Below are positions 51,192 through 60,422 of a stretch of DNA of 64,000 bases, in pieces (position 1 is the first letter of the stretch; each line of letters begins with the position of its first letter). The stretch comes from Oceanospirillum linum (GTDB lineage: Bacteria > Pseudomonadota > Gammaproteobacteria > Pseudomonadales > Halomonadaceae): positions 578,099 to 642,098 of the forward strand of contig NZ_MTSD02000002.1 of the NCBI RefSeq assembly GCF_001995095.2, in the 5' to 3' direction. The notes under the pieces were generated by a model. The model was not told the DNA's origin, searched no databases, and was given only the letters and a program-made list of their open reading frames with translations. Made by a program: the position numbers and the translations under genes.

Positions 51192-53141
51192 TTAGCCTTC
51201 TTCTTTCATCGCCTCTAGCTCTACCCAACGGTCCATCGCCTGTTCGAGCTCCTGCTCTTTTTGCTGAAGCTTATCCAGTGTTTCAGACACCTTGTCCGGG
51301 TCGCCCTGGTAAAAAGCACCGTCTCCCGTGGTGGTGTGTAACACCTCCAGTTCTGATTCCAGCTTTTCAATCAAAGCCGGTAGCTGATCTAATTCACGCT
51401 GCAGCTTATAACTAAGCTTTTTACTTTTGGCAGCGGATTTTTCAGCCGGTCTGGCCTCTGCGGGCTTATCATCATTGGCTGCAGAATCACCTTCAGACCC
51501 GGTTCTCAGTGTCGTACTGTCATTGCCGTCGCCACCGGAGACTTCCGGTGGGAACTTACCTCCCTGACGTACCCAGTCACTGTAACCACCAACATACTCC
51601 TTCACCACGCCATCACCTTCAAAGGCGAAAACACTGGTCACGACATTATCCATAAAGGCACGGTCATGGCTAACCAGAAGCACGGTGCCATCAAAATTGA
51701 GCAATAGCTCTTCCAATAACTCCAGTGTCTCCACGTCCAGGTCATTGGTTGGCTCATCCAGAACCAGCATATTGGCGGGTTTGGTGAACAGCTTAGCCAA
51801 CAATAAACGATTACACTCCCCACCAGACAGGGCCTTGACCGGCGTGCGAGCTCGCTCAGGACTGAACAGAAAGTCCTGCAGGTAGCTCATAATATGCTTA
51901 TCACGGCCACCGATGGTAATACTGGTCTGTCCCTCAGCAACGTTATCCATCACCGTGCGCTCAGGCTCTAACTGGGCACGTAGCTGATCAAAGTAAGCCA
52001 CCTCCAGTTTAGAACCCATTTTCAGGTTGCCACTTTGCGGGTCAAGCTGCCCCAGAAGAAGCTTCAGAAGCGTACTCTTGCCAGCACCGTTACGGCCTAG
52101 CAAGCCGATACGATCACCACGCACGACCCGGGTAGTCAAATCCCGAATGATAGGCTTATCGCCCCAGCTGTAGCTGACATGCTCGAGCTCTGCAACCAAC
52201 TTGCCGGAAGACTCAGCTTTATCCAGCGTGATATTCGCCGTACCCTGCCGGTCCCGGCGCTGGGAACGCTCCTTACGCAGATCCTGCAGGGCACGAACAC
52301 GACCCTCATTACGGGTTCGGCGTGCTTTAATTCCCTGACGGATCCAGGCTTCTTCCTGAGCCAACTTCTTGTCAAACTCAGCATTCTGACGCTCTTCCAC
52401 CTCAAGCATATGCTCTTTATGCTCAAGAAAGCTGGGATAATCACCTTCCCAGATCGTCAACTGGCCCCGGTCCAGCTCTACAATTCGGGTTGCCAGCTTT
52501 TGCAGAAATGCCCGGTCATGGGTAATAAAGAGTACCGCTCCCCGGAACTCACTCACCTGCTGCTCCAGCCAGGCGATCGTCTCAATATCAAGGTGGTTAG
52601 TCGGTTCGTCAAGCAGTAACAGATCCGGCTCACTAACCAAAGCACGGGCCAATGCCACACGGCGACGCCAGCCACCGGACAAGGATTTCATGGGGGTATC
52701 CGCTGGGAGGTTCAGCCTGGAGATAATAGACTCAACCCGCTGAGTCAGAGCCCAGCCATCTTTGCTTTCAAGCTCATTTTGCAGGTGCTCTAGCTTTTTC
52801 AGATCCTCGTCACCCTCGATATTCATGACCAGATGGTGATAGTCGCGAATCAACTGCCCGACACCGGGAATACCATCTGCGATGATATCAAATACAGTAT
52901 CTTCTCCAGCCACCGGCAGATCCTGAGCCAGCTGGCCGATTTTTAACCCCGGCTGAATCCAAAGTGACCCGGAGTCAAGTGTTTGCTCCCCGGAAACCAG
53001 CTTCAGCATAGTGGATTTACCTGCGCCATTACGGCCAACGACACAAATTCGTTCGCCTTTACTGATGACCAGAGAGGCTTCATCCAGCAGCGCATGATGG
53101 CCAAATGCGATACTGATCTTTTCTAATCTAACTAACGCCAT
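51192..53141 (-). CDS. uup: ABC-F family ATPase Uup
   Basis: 649 residues with two nucleotide-binding domains and no membrane segments. The Walker A motifs are GRNGAGKSTMLK near residue 40 and GRNGAGKSTLLK near 355; the signatures are SLSGGWRRR and LSGGECNRL; the Walker B motifs are LLLLDEPTNH and MLVLDEPTND. A linker lies between them, and a C-terminal coiled coil (about 580-645, rich in E, Q and K) is the DNA-binding-type tail of Uup. ABC-F proteins act on ribosomes or DNA rather than transport. Confidence 0.93.
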   Translation of the reverse strand: MALVRLEKISIAFGHHALLDEASLVISKGERICVVGRNGAGKSTMLKLVSGEQTLDSGSLWIQPGLKIGQLAQDLPVAGEDTVFDIIADGIPGVGQLIRDYHHLVMNIEGDEDLKKLEHLQNELESKDGWALTQRVESIISRLNLPADTPMKSLSGGWRRRVALARALVSEPDLLLLDEPTNHLDIETIAWLEQQVSEFRGAVLFITHDRAFLQKLATRIVELDRGQLTIWEGDYPSFLEHKEHMLEVEERQNAEFDKKLAQEEAWIRQGIKARRTRNEGRVRALQDLRKERSQRRDRQGTANITLDKAESSGKLVAELEHVSYSWGDKPIIRDLTTRVVRGDRIGLLGRNGAGKSTLLKLLLGQLDPQSGNLKMGSKLEVAYFDQLRAQLEPERTVMDNVAEGQTSITIGGRDKHIMSYLQDFLFSPERARTPVKALSGGECNRLLLAKLFTKPANMLVLDEPTNDLDVETLELLEELLLNFDGTVLLVSHDRAFMDNVVTSVFAFEGDGVVKEYVGGYSDWVRQGGKFPPEVSGGDGNDSTTLRTGSEGDSAANDDKPAEARPAEKSAAKSKKLSYKLQRELDQLPALIEKLESELEVLHTTTGDGAFYQGDPDKVSETLDKLQQKEQELEQAMDRWVELEAMKEEG

Positions 53142-53258
53142 GAAATGCCTGTAAAAACCTTGGAATTATCTGTAAAAAAACGGATCCGATATTGAGGTAT
53201 CCACCTAAAACTTGCTACTTTAAACAGCCGTATCAGGACGATCAAACAGGAAACCCGA

Positions 53259-53759
53259 ATGATTTCTTATCCTTTAATAAGACAAACCGTTGTGTTGGGG
53301 TCCATTATCGCCTTTTTAACAGGCTGTATGCACGACATTCCTAAACTGGGGGTTGAAAACAACCGCCTGAAACCCTGCCCGGATACCCCGAACTGTGTTG
53401 CTTCACACCCGGATACCCAGGAGAGCCAAAAAGTCCCCCCTATTCTCTATACCGCCGAACAAACCCAGGCTTACAATCAGATGGAAGCTCTGCTCACAGA
53501 GCAGAGTGATGCCATTGTCATCACCCGCGAGCACGCTCACTACCTAAGGGCAGATTTCCGCACGCCTCTGATGGGCTTTATCGATGATGTCGAGTTCTAC
53601 TTCCAAGTACCGGGTGTCATTGCCGTACGCTCTGCGTCACGCATCGGTTATTCTGATTTTGGTGCCAACCGCAGACGAATTGAAGAGATTCGCAAAGCCT
53701 TTAGCGAACGTATGGCCCAGCCTCTTTTGGAGCCCAAAGTACCTATTCAGACAGATTAG
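53259..53759 (+). CDS. DUF1499 lipoprotein
   Basis: 166 residues. An N-terminal signal with a lipobox (FLTGC near residues 20-25) marks a lipoprotein. The mature part has CPDTPNCVASHPDTQ and the DVEFYFQVPGVIAVRSASRIGYSDFG block, which are hallmarks of DUF1499. Function unknown. It is divergent from uup and is followed by a strong hairpin. Confidence 0.9.
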   Translation: MISYPLIRQTVVLGSIIAFLTGCMHDIPKLGVENNRLKPCPDTPNCVASHPDTQESQKVPPILYTAEQTQAYNQMEALLTEQSDAIVITREHAHYLRADFRTPLMGFIDDVEFYFQVPGVIAVRSASRIGYSDFGANRRRIEEIRKAFSERMAQPLLEPKVPIQTD

Positions 53760-53861
53760 TATCAATAGGACAGAGACAAAAAGCCTCAGGGCATAGTCAA
53801 AAAGCCTCAATGGGCAGAAGCTTCGTCGCTACAATCCGCCACACATACTGCATAAAAATAA

Positions 53862-53891
53862 CCCCCAATACTGAATATTCAATATTGGGGG
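53862..53891. terminator. Bidirectional terminator between the DUF1499 gene and cheV
   Basis: CCCCCAATA (53862-53870) and TATTGGGGG (53883-53891) form a 9-bp stem with T-rich flanks on both strands (CTATTTT on plus, TTATTTTTAT on minus). Confidence 0.8.
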
Positions 53892-53943
53892 CTATTTTAG
53901 ATCGCGCTCCTGATTTGGCTAAGCAGGGTATCCGGTGTTCGGC

Positions 53944-54897
53944 TTATATCGTTTCTTCCGGAACCTCCAGCCCTTCAACTTCAGCGATCCGACGAACAAC
54001 CAGATCAAACAGCTGCTTCGGCTGAAATTTGGACAGGAAGTCATCACAACCGACCTTTTGCACCATCGCCTTATTAAAGCTACCACTCAAAGAGGTATGC
54101 AGGGTAATGAACAGATCTTTAAGGCGCGGATCTTCACGAATTTCGCGCGTCAGACGATAACCATCCATTTCCGGCATTTCAGCATCTGTAATCAGCATCA
54201 GCAGCTTATTAGGCACATCCTCGCCGGCATCAGCCATAGCACGCAGTTTTTCCAACCCTTCCCGGCCATCACTGGCCTCATGGATTGTAATGCCCAAGTG
54301 CCCAAGGGTCTCTTTAACCTGGGCCCGTGCAGTGGAGGAATCATCAACCATCAGGACTTCCATCCGGCTAGCTGCCTGACGAATTTGCTCATCCAGATTT
54401 TCAGTATCAATACTGATCAGGTAAGGTGAAATCTCAGCCAGAACTTTTTCTACATCAATGATCTCAACGATCTTTTCTTCAACCCGGGTAATCGCCGTCA
54501 GGTAATGGGAGCGGCCTGTGGTTCGCGGCGGCGGCATAATTTCGTCCCGGTTCATATTGATAATGCGATCAACACCGCCGACCAGAAAGGCTTGCACAGA
54601 GTTGTTATACTCCGTCACGATCAGGTTGCTTTCTTCTGTCGGTTGCAGAGCAGGCATACCGATCGCCTGACTCAGGTTGATCACCGTAACTGTCTGGCCC
54701 CGCAGATGAGTAACCCCTACAACATAAGGGTGGTGATGCGGCAGGTTAGACAATGCCGGTAGACGCATCACTTCCTGAATTTTAAACACATTGATGGCAA
54801 ACAACTGTCCCGTCAGTAGGCGAAACATTAAAAGCTCTAGTCGGTTTTCACCAACCAACTGTGTCCGGGAATCTACGCTAGCTAATACCCCTGCCAT
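53944..54897 (-). CDS. cheV: Chemotaxis coupling protein CheV
   Basis: 317 residues. The N-terminal CheW domain (about 18-165) couples receptors to CheA (LLMFRLLTGQLFAINVFKIQ). The C-terminal receiver (about 180-310) has the acidic VDDSSTARAQV start, the phosphoacceptor Asp in LITDAEMPEMDGYRL and a conserved Lys near KFQPKQLF. It fits the two chemoreceptors in the window. The start follows a short ribosome site. Confidence 0.93.
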   Translation of the reverse strand: MAGVLASVDSRTQLVGENRLELLMFRLLTGQLFAINVFKIQEVMRLPALSNLPHHHPYVVGVTHLRGQTVTVINLSQAIGMPALQPTEESNLIVTEYNNSVQAFLVGGVDRIINMNRDEIMPPPRTTGRSHYLTAITRVEEKIVEIIDVEKVLAEISPYLISIDTENLDEQIRQAASRMEVLMVDDSSTARAQVKETLGHLGITIHEASDGREGLEKLRAMADAGEDVPNKLLMLITDAEMPEMDGYRLTREIREDPRLKDLFITLHTSLSGSFNKAMVQKVGCDDFLSKFQPKQLFDLVVRRIAEVEGLEVPEETI

Positions 54898-55013
54898 GGG
54901 CTACTCCAATGTTGTGGTCTCAGGTTAAAAGGCGATCTATGCCTGTTTTCTTTCTTTGAGGTGTCAATAGTAGTTAAATTCAGATCTTATTTCTATCAGG
55001 ATTCCGGAAAGTC

Positions 55014-55901
55014 ATGAGAGACAGTCAACAAAACGCACTACTGGTCGCACCATCATCTTTAATTGATATCGGAGTTAACCTCACAAACGAGCGTTTTAAC
55101 GGGAAGATTGCTGAAGTTGTAGCACAGTCACTGGAAGCTAATGTAACCAAGCAGATCATTACCGGTACGTCTCTTGCTTCATCGGAGGCAGCTCTGGCTC
55201 TTTGCGAGCGCTACCCCGGGCAATTTCGCTGCACCGTGGGGATACACCCCCATGATGCCTCAGAATTCAATAGCTCCACACGCTCCAATCTCCGTGATTT
55301 ACTGCAGAATAGCTACTGCGTTGCTGTCGGCGAAACAGGCCTGGACTTCAATCGTAATTTTTCAACGCCCCAGGATCAGGAAAAGGCCTTCGAGGCCCAA
55401 CTGGAACTGGCCATTGAGTTTCAAAAACCACTTTTTATGCATGAACGGGATGCATTTGAGCGTCAGCATGAGATTCTGAAGAGTTACCGTGACCATATAA
55501 CCGACGGTGTCATCCACTGCTTTACCGGCAGCAAGCAGGCGCTGTTTGGCTATCTCGATCTTGGTCTCTATATCGGTATTACGGGCTGGATATGCGATGA
55601 ACGCCGTGGGACTGACCTGCAGGCACTTGTACACAATATTCCACCGGACCGCCTTATGATAGAGACGGATGCACCATATCTTCTGCCACGCAATATGCTC
55701 CGTAAACCTAAAGATCGCACAAACAGGCCGGCTTACTTACCATGGGTACTGAAAGAATTAAGCCTTCACACCGGGCTTTCTGAGCTGGATCTTGCCTGTA
55801 AAACCAGTGACAATGCACGGCGTTTTTTTCGTTTACCTGAACATTTTGCCCCAGCCAACGAGGTAGAAAATGAATCCGTTTCCGATTTTTATCGACTTTG
55901 A
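55014..55901 (+). CDS. tatD: TatD-family DNase
   Basis: 295 residues, TIM-barrel metal hydrolase. Metal-site motifs are VGIHPHDASEF, AVGETGLDFNRN, FMHERDAF, IHCFTGSKQA and IETDAPYLLP. The N-terminal LIDIGVNLTNERF is close to TatD itself. TatD is a 3'-5' exonuclease in DNA repair or apoptosis-like turnover. The next gene starts 32 bases before its stop in another frame, so they are coupled. Confidence 0.93.
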   Translation: MRDSQQNALLVAPSSLIDIGVNLTNERFNGKIAEVVAQSLEANVTKQIITGTSLASSEAALALCERYPGQFRCTVGIHPHDASEFNSSTRSNLRDLLQNSYCVAVGETGLDFNRNFSTPQDQEKAFEAQLELAIEFQKPLFMHERDAFERQHEILKSYRDHITDGVIHCFTGSKQALFGYLDLGLYIGITGWICDERRGTDLQALVHNIPPDRLMIETDAPYLLPRNMLRKPKDRTNRPAYLPWVLKELSLHTGLSELDLACKTSDNARRFFRLPEHFAPANEVENESVSDFYRL

Positions 55902-56361
55902 ATGCTCCAGCCCCGATGAAGACGGCTTCCCTATTGCCGTGTGCTGGTCAACACCGGATGGTCAGGTAAAAAGTACTCTGATCACCCCTGAAGACGACTG
56001 GCTGGATAGCCATAGCCATCAGTTTGATGATGCCGCCATCGATATCGATGATCTGATGCTACACGGTGTCAGCGCACTGGAAGTGATTCGCGAGTTACAG
56101 GGGGATATTGACTCTGATATCGTTTACGTTGATGGATCAGGAGAGGATGAGCACTGGCTCGATATGCTCTTTGACAGCTACCAGATGAATGTGCAATTTG
56201 CATTTGAGCCCGCAGCAAGCCTCTATGAAATCGGCTTTGAGCATTGGCAGGATCTACGGAGTGAGTGGATGGCGGAGCGGGGAATGGACCCTTATCAGTC
56301 AGAGGCAAATGTTTTGTCCATGCTGCATGTACATCAGGCGTTAACTGAAGGCGGGGTCTAA
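55870..56361 (+). CDS. DEDD-like 3'-5' exonuclease-type protein
   Basis: 163 residues, starting inside tatD (overlap 32 bases). The Asp/Glu pair of the DEDD family is in FIDFECSSPDED near residue 8-10, a second Asp is in YVDGSGEDEHWLDML, and HVHQAL near the C terminus is placed like the last motif. The fold is short and lacks the usual full exonuclease core, so activity is uncertain. Its overlap with tatD suggests a joint nuclease function. Confidence 0.72.
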   Translation: MNPFPIFIDFECSSPDEDGFPIAVCWSTPDGQVKSTLITPEDDWLDSHSHQFDDAAIDIDDLMLHGVSALEVIRELQGDIDSDIVYVDGSGEDEHWLDMLFDSYQMNVQFAFEPAASLYEIGFEHWQDLRSEWMAERGMDPYQSEANVLSMLHVHQALTEGGV

Positions 56362-56409
56362 TCTCGTCATATCAGTCCGTGCAAGGTAAAAGACCAAGCA
56401 AAATAAAAG

Positions 56410-56432
56410 GCCGGGTGAGCACCCGGCTTTTT
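56410..56432 (+). terminator. Terminator after the tatD-exonuclease pair
   Basis: GCCGGGTG-AG-CACCCGGC (56410-56427) followed by TTTTTCTC. Confidence 0.88.
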
Positions 56433-56454
56433 CTCTTCAGGCAAGCCATATGCC

Positions 56455-58161
56455 CTACTGCTTCTCATTACGGGAAGCAATAATGGAGCGGCTCAGTAAA
56501 ATTACAGGAATAATACCGACCAGAACAATGACCAGCGCCGACAATGCAGACTCTTCCAGTAACTCATCAGAGGCAAACTGATATACATGAGTGGCCAGGG
56601 TATCAAAATTAAAGGGGCGCAATACCAAAGTCGCTGGCAGCTCCTTCATACAATCCACAAAAACCACCAGCGCCGCGGTGAGTACACCAGGCTTTATCAT
56701 GGGAACATGCACTTTCAATAAAATTTGCAGCGTGTTGTAACCCAAAGAGCGGGCAGCCATATCCATGCTTGGCGTTACTTTTTCAAGGCTCGACTCAATA
56801 CTACCTGCTGATACCGCAAGAAAACGCACAATATAAGCAAAAATCACAGCGAAAACAGTCCCGCTAAGCAGTAAACCGGTGGAAATCCCAAACCAGCTTT
56901 CAAAAAGATCATCCACGGCATTATCAAAAGCAGCCAGAGGGATAATCACCCCTACCGCCAAAACTGCACCTGGCATCGCATAGCCCAGACCGGATAATCT
57001 TACGGCCTTCTGTACACTCGATGCCTTAACCAGGCGCTTTCCATAGGCAAGGATAAGCCCCAGAAAGATGGTACCCAAAGCAGCAACGGCGGAAAGCATA
57101 AAGCTGTTCCAGCTCATCTCAAAAAAATCGGGCGTCCAGGAGACCTCAAAATAGACAATCGCATGCCTTGCCAAAGAGAGTACCGGTACGATAAAGCCAA
57201 AAACCAAAGGCATAATACAGATCAGCCAACAGGCAAAAGCTTTGCGGCCACTTAGCCTTGTGCGCTGAAAAGCTTTGAAACGATCTCCCCGGGAAAATTG
57301 TTTCTGGCGACGGCGGGAGTGCCGCTCCAGCCCGATAAGGACCAGAATAAATATCATCATTACGCTGGCGATCTGAGCCGCACCACCGATGTTGCCCATA
57401 TTCATCCAGACATCATAGATACCTGCAGTCAGGGTACGCACCGCAAAATAATCCACGGTACCAAAGTCATTCAGAGCTTCCATAAGCACAAGAGCAACCC
57501 CCACGGCTAACGCCGGACGAGCTGTCGGCAAAGAAACACGCCAGAAGACTTGTCGTCGGCTGCAGCCTAAGGTTCTCGCAGCATCACGCAAAGATGCGGA
57601 TTGCTCAATAAATGTCGCCCGCACCATCATAAAGACATAGGGATAAAGAACCAGAGCCAGCATGATAACGGCCCCACCAAGACTCCGGATCTCTGGGAAC
57701 CAGTAATCACGGGCCGTTTGCCAACCAAACAGCTGCCTGAGCCCCATTTGTAACCAGCCAGAATATTCCAGCATATCGGTGTAAACATAAGCTATAACGT
57801 ATGCAGGTACAGCAAAGGGTAACAGAAGCGCCCATTCAAAGACTTTTCGACCCGGGAAATCATACATGGTCGTTACCCAGGCGGTCGAAATACCCAGCCA
57901 GGCAGCAAAAAAACCAACACCCAGCATCAGGCCAATTGTGGTGATAATATAGTTAGGCAGAACCGTCGAGAGCAGGTGAGGCCAGATATTCTCTTCCGGA
58001 AAAAATGCCAGCCAAAGCACCGCTAAAACCGGCAACAGCACAATCGCAGCAATCAACCAAACCGAGAATTGCCAATAGCCATTACCAGAACGGGTTTTAA
58101 ACAGTGAGCCCGGTCTGCCACCTATTGCCACTGCTGTTCTATCCTCTGCTTGCGAAACCAT
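56455..58161 (-). CDS. fbpB: Ferric iron ABC transporter permease
   Basis: 568 residues with about twelve membrane helices in two halves, each with an EAA-type loop (LRDAARTLGCSRRQVFWRV and MDMAARSLGYNTLQILLKV). This fused double permease is standard for the FbpB/FutB type. It lies downstream of the binding-protein gene, with two hairpins in the 181-base gap. No ATPase gene is nearby; it must be encoded elsewhere. Confidence 0.92.
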   Translation of the reverse strand: MVSQAEDRTAVAIGGRPGSLFKTRSGNGYWQFSVWLIAAIVLLPVLAVLWLAFFPEENIWPHLLSTVLPNYIITTIGLMLGVGFFAAWLGISTAWVTTMYDFPGRKVFEWALLLPFAVPAYVIAYVYTDMLEYSGWLQMGLRQLFGWQTARDYWFPEIRSLGGAVIMLALVLYPYVFMMVRATFIEQSASLRDAARTLGCSRRQVFWRVSLPTARPALAVGVALVLMEALNDFGTVDYFAVRTLTAGIYDVWMNMGNIGGAAQIASVMMIFILVLIGLERHSRRRQKQFSRGDRFKAFQRTRLSGRKAFACWLICIMPLVFGFIVPVLSLARHAIVYFEVSWTPDFFEMSWNSFMLSAVAALGTIFLGLILAYGKRLVKASSVQKAVRLSGLGYAMPGAVLAVGVIIPLAAFDNAVDDLFESWFGISTGLLLSGTVFAVIFAYIVRFLAVSAGSIESSLEKVTPSMDMAARSLGYNTLQILLKVHVPMIKPGVLTAALVVFVDCMKELPATLVLRPFNFDTLATHVYQFASDELLEESALSALVIVLVGIIPVILLSRSIIASRNEKQ

Positions 58162-58211
58162 CCGCGCCTACCTGTCCAAAACGTGAAAAAGCGTTTTTCA
58201 GAACGCACAAA

Positions 58212-58231
58212 AGGGCAGCCTTGGCTGCCCT
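58212..58231 (-). terminator. Attenuator hairpin between the binding protein and permease
   Basis: AGGGCAGCC-TT-GGCTGCCCT with TTTTG after it on the minus strand. It probably reduces permease expression relative to binding protein. Confidence 0.6.
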
Positions 58232-58245
58232 CGGATTTACTAATT

Positions 58246-58273
58246 ATAACAGTATGTTACGCCATACTGTTAT
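58246..58273. repeat. 11-bp inverted repeat in the fbpA-fbpB gap
   Basis: ATAACAGTATG (58246-58256) and CATACTGTTAT (58263-58273) are a perfect inverted repeat with a six-base loop. Its role is unclear; it is adjacent to the attenuator. Confidence 0.5.
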
Positions 58274-58342
58274 CACAAGTTAGCGGGGAGTTCACCATAA
58301 GGTCCCTCCCCGGTAACCTGTATATAAGGCGATGAGCCCGGA

Positions 58343-59386
58343 TCAGTTGTTATAACCTACTTCGTTAACCATCATGGCAGCTCGCTTGCGGAAGCTATCA
58401 ACTTTAGACAGTGGCAGATCATCAGCTTTGAATTCTCCCCAATGATCCACCAGTTTACTGGCCTCAACACCGGCTTTTACAGGGTATTCAAAATTCTGTT
58501 CAGCATAGATTTTCTGCGCTTCATCTTCTGTCAGGAAACGCATCAGTTTTAAAGCAACATCACGGTTAGGCGAGCTTTTTGTCATCGCCATACCACTGAT
58601 ATTAACATGGGTACCCCGGCCTTCCTGGTTTGGATAAACAATGTTTACAGACTCTGCCCAAGCGCGCTGCTCGTCATTCGTCAGCATTTTACCGTAGTAA
58701 TAGCTGTTACCAACGGCAAGGTCACAAACACCTTCTTTAACGGCTTTAACCTGAGCACGATCGTTACCTTGCGGCTTACGGGCCAAATTCGCTTTCACCC
58801 CTTCCAACCACTGCTTAGCTTCCGCTTCGCCATGGTGTGCAATCATAGATGCGATCAGCGCGATGTTATAAGTATGATCGCCTTTGCGGGTACAGATCCG
58901 ACCGGCAAACTTAGGGTCTGCCAAGTCTTCATAGTCCTTGAACTCTCCAGGCTGAATACGATCTTTGGAGGCATACACGACCCGGGCACGGGTTGTCAGA
59001 CCAAACCACTGTCCGTCTGCATCACGGAATTTAGCCGGTACATTTTTGTTAATAACGGAATCATTAACTTCCTGAGTCACACCAGCATCTACAGCACGGC
59101 TCAGATTACTTACATTAGAGGTCAGCAGTAAGTCTGCAGGGCTATTATCACCTTCACTCTTCAGGCGCTGAATTAAACCACTCTTGGCAAAAACAACATT
59201 TACTTTGATGCCGGTTTCTTCAGTAAAAGCATCCAGAATAGGCTTCATCAGGAATGCCTGACGATCAGAGTAAATATTAATTTCATCAGCTGCCTGAGCA
59301 TTAAACGCTGAAACTGCACCGCCTGTCAGAATCAGAGCAGCAACTGCTTTTTTGAATGCGCTTTGAGTGAAACCTTGTTTAGCCAT
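58343..59386 (-). CDS. fbpA: Ferric iron-binding periplasmic protein
   Basis: 347 residues from the ATG at 59386, preceded by GGGAG; an in-frame start at 59431 would give a poor signal peptide. The signal peptide ends about AQA. The mature protein opens EINIYSDRQAFLMKPILDAF and has the Tyr iron ligands in VGNSYYYGKML. The ARKPQGNDRAQVKAVKEG segment is typical of FbpA/FutA proteins. It delivers Fe(III) to the permease. The upstream region has Fur-box-like sequences. Confidence 0.93.
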   Translation of the reverse strand: MAKQGFTQSAFKKAVAALILTGGAVSAFNAQAADEINIYSDRQAFLMKPILDAFTEETGIKVNVVFAKSGLIQRLKSEGDNSPADLLLTSNVSNLSRAVDAGVTQEVNDSVINKNVPAKFRDADGQWFGLTTRARVVYASKDRIQPGEFKDYEDLADPKFAGRICTRKGDHTYNIALIASMIAHHGEAEAKQWLEGVKANLARKPQGNDRAQVKAVKEGVCDLAVGNSYYYGKMLTNDEQRAWAESVNIVYPNQEGRGTHVNISGMAMTKSSPNRDVALKLMRFLTEDEAQKIYAEQNFEYPVKAGVEASKLVDHWGEFKADDLPLSKVDSFRKRAAMMVNEVGYNN

Positions 59387-59431
59387 TAATGTGTCTCCCG
59401 CCGGAAAAAAATTTCTGATCGATTCAATCAT

Positions 59432-59508
59432 TCGAAATGAGAATAATTGGTATTTAACAGGATAAGCCTACAAGGTGCAATACTTATTGCAAATCGTTTT
59501 CATTTATC
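59432..59508. promoter_or_regulatory. Fur-box-like sites upstream of fbpA
   Basis: ATGAGAATAATTGGTA around 59437-59452 matches about ten of fourteen positions of the TGATAATnATTATCA core. A second site lies near 59487-59508 (on the minus strand GATAAATGAAAACGATTTGC). Both are between fbpA and the convergent epmC gene and precede the fbpA start. Fur control of the iron transporter is expected. Confidence 0.55.
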
Positions 59509-59564
59509 TGTCGCTTTTAAATGCTGCAGAATCAAAGGCCTAATAGCCAGGGCGGCTAAAATTG

Positions 59565-60122
59565 TTATGCAAACGCACAGCTCTCCGGGGAAATCTTTAC
59601 AGAATTTTTGCCCGTACCAAAGTCCGTTCTATAAAAATCAGCCAGTGCTTCAAAGAAGGACTGCGCCCGAGAGGGAAGGCCTTCCAGCAGATAGATCTCA
59701 GCCTGATGCTTAACATTTTTCTCAAAAGTACAGGTATTCCCAGGGGAACCATTCAGGTTGTCGACACTAACCCGAAAACGAAAGCCTGCAGCCAGACAGA
59801 AACACTTTTCAATCGCCTGAGGAACAATTTCAACACGCTCAAACAGACGCTGCTGTTCTTCAGTTCGGCCATCAGGCTCATACCAGTAACCATAGTCCAC
59901 CAGCATGCGGCGCTCTTTTCCCGCAACACACCAGTGGGCGACCTCATGTAGAGCGCTTGCATAAAAGCCATGTGCAAAAACAATTTGGTGCTCATTACCG
60001 GTCTCAGATGCAGGCAAGTAGACAGGCTCATCCTCACCTTTCACCAAACGGGTCTGCTCTGACTCCAGAAAAAGCCGATTAAAAATCTCAATCAAATCTC
60101 TGTAGCAATGTCGCTCACTCAC
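59565..60122 (-). CDS. epmC: Elongation factor P hydroxylase EpmC
   Basis: 185 residues. The HGFYASALHEVAHWCVAGKERR segment near residues 50-70 includes the HEVAHW metal motif, and LVDYGYWYEPDGRTEEQQ follows, both diagnostic of EpmC (YfcM). EpmC hydroxylates the lysylated Lys of EF-P, which helps proline-rich translation. EF-P itself and EpmA/EpmB are not in the window. The EfpL paralogue at 23 kb has Arg at that position and is unlikely to be its substrate. Confidence 0.92.
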   Translation of the reverse strand: MSERHCYRDLIEIFNRLFLESEQTRLVKGEDEPVYLPASETGNEHQIVFAHGFYASALHEVAHWCVAGKERRMLVDYGYWYEPDGRTEEQQRLFERVEIVPQAIEKCFCLAAGFRFRVSVDNLNGSPGNTCTFEKNVKHQAEIYLLEGLPSRAQSFFEALADFYRTDFGTGKNSVKISPESCAFA

Positions 60123-60422
60123 ATTAACCTCTTCACACGATTTACTATTTCATCAAACCAGAATGCACACTTTGACACCATATCCGAAGGGCTAAAATGG
60201 TCTGAAAACAGAGGCTGGTATTATACGCATTCCCTCATAGTTCAGGGAAAAGACTCTTTCTTTTTTGACCGGTGACAAAAATTGATTAGCGACTTTCCAG
60301 CCAAGACAAAACAGCACCCAGAGAGTAAAATTGACTTTTCAGTTGGTTCCACCGTCAGGCACTGTTTATTGATGCCATTTTTCCAAATTTTTTCATATCT
60401 GGCAGTATCTTAACCGCCAAGG
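60123..60422. promoter_or_regulatory. Divergent promoter region of epmC and the MATE gene
   Basis: No gene or strong hairpin is visible in these 300 bases. TTGACA near 60172 followed 15 bases later by TAAAAT is a possible weak promoter for rightward transcription. Confidence 0.3.
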
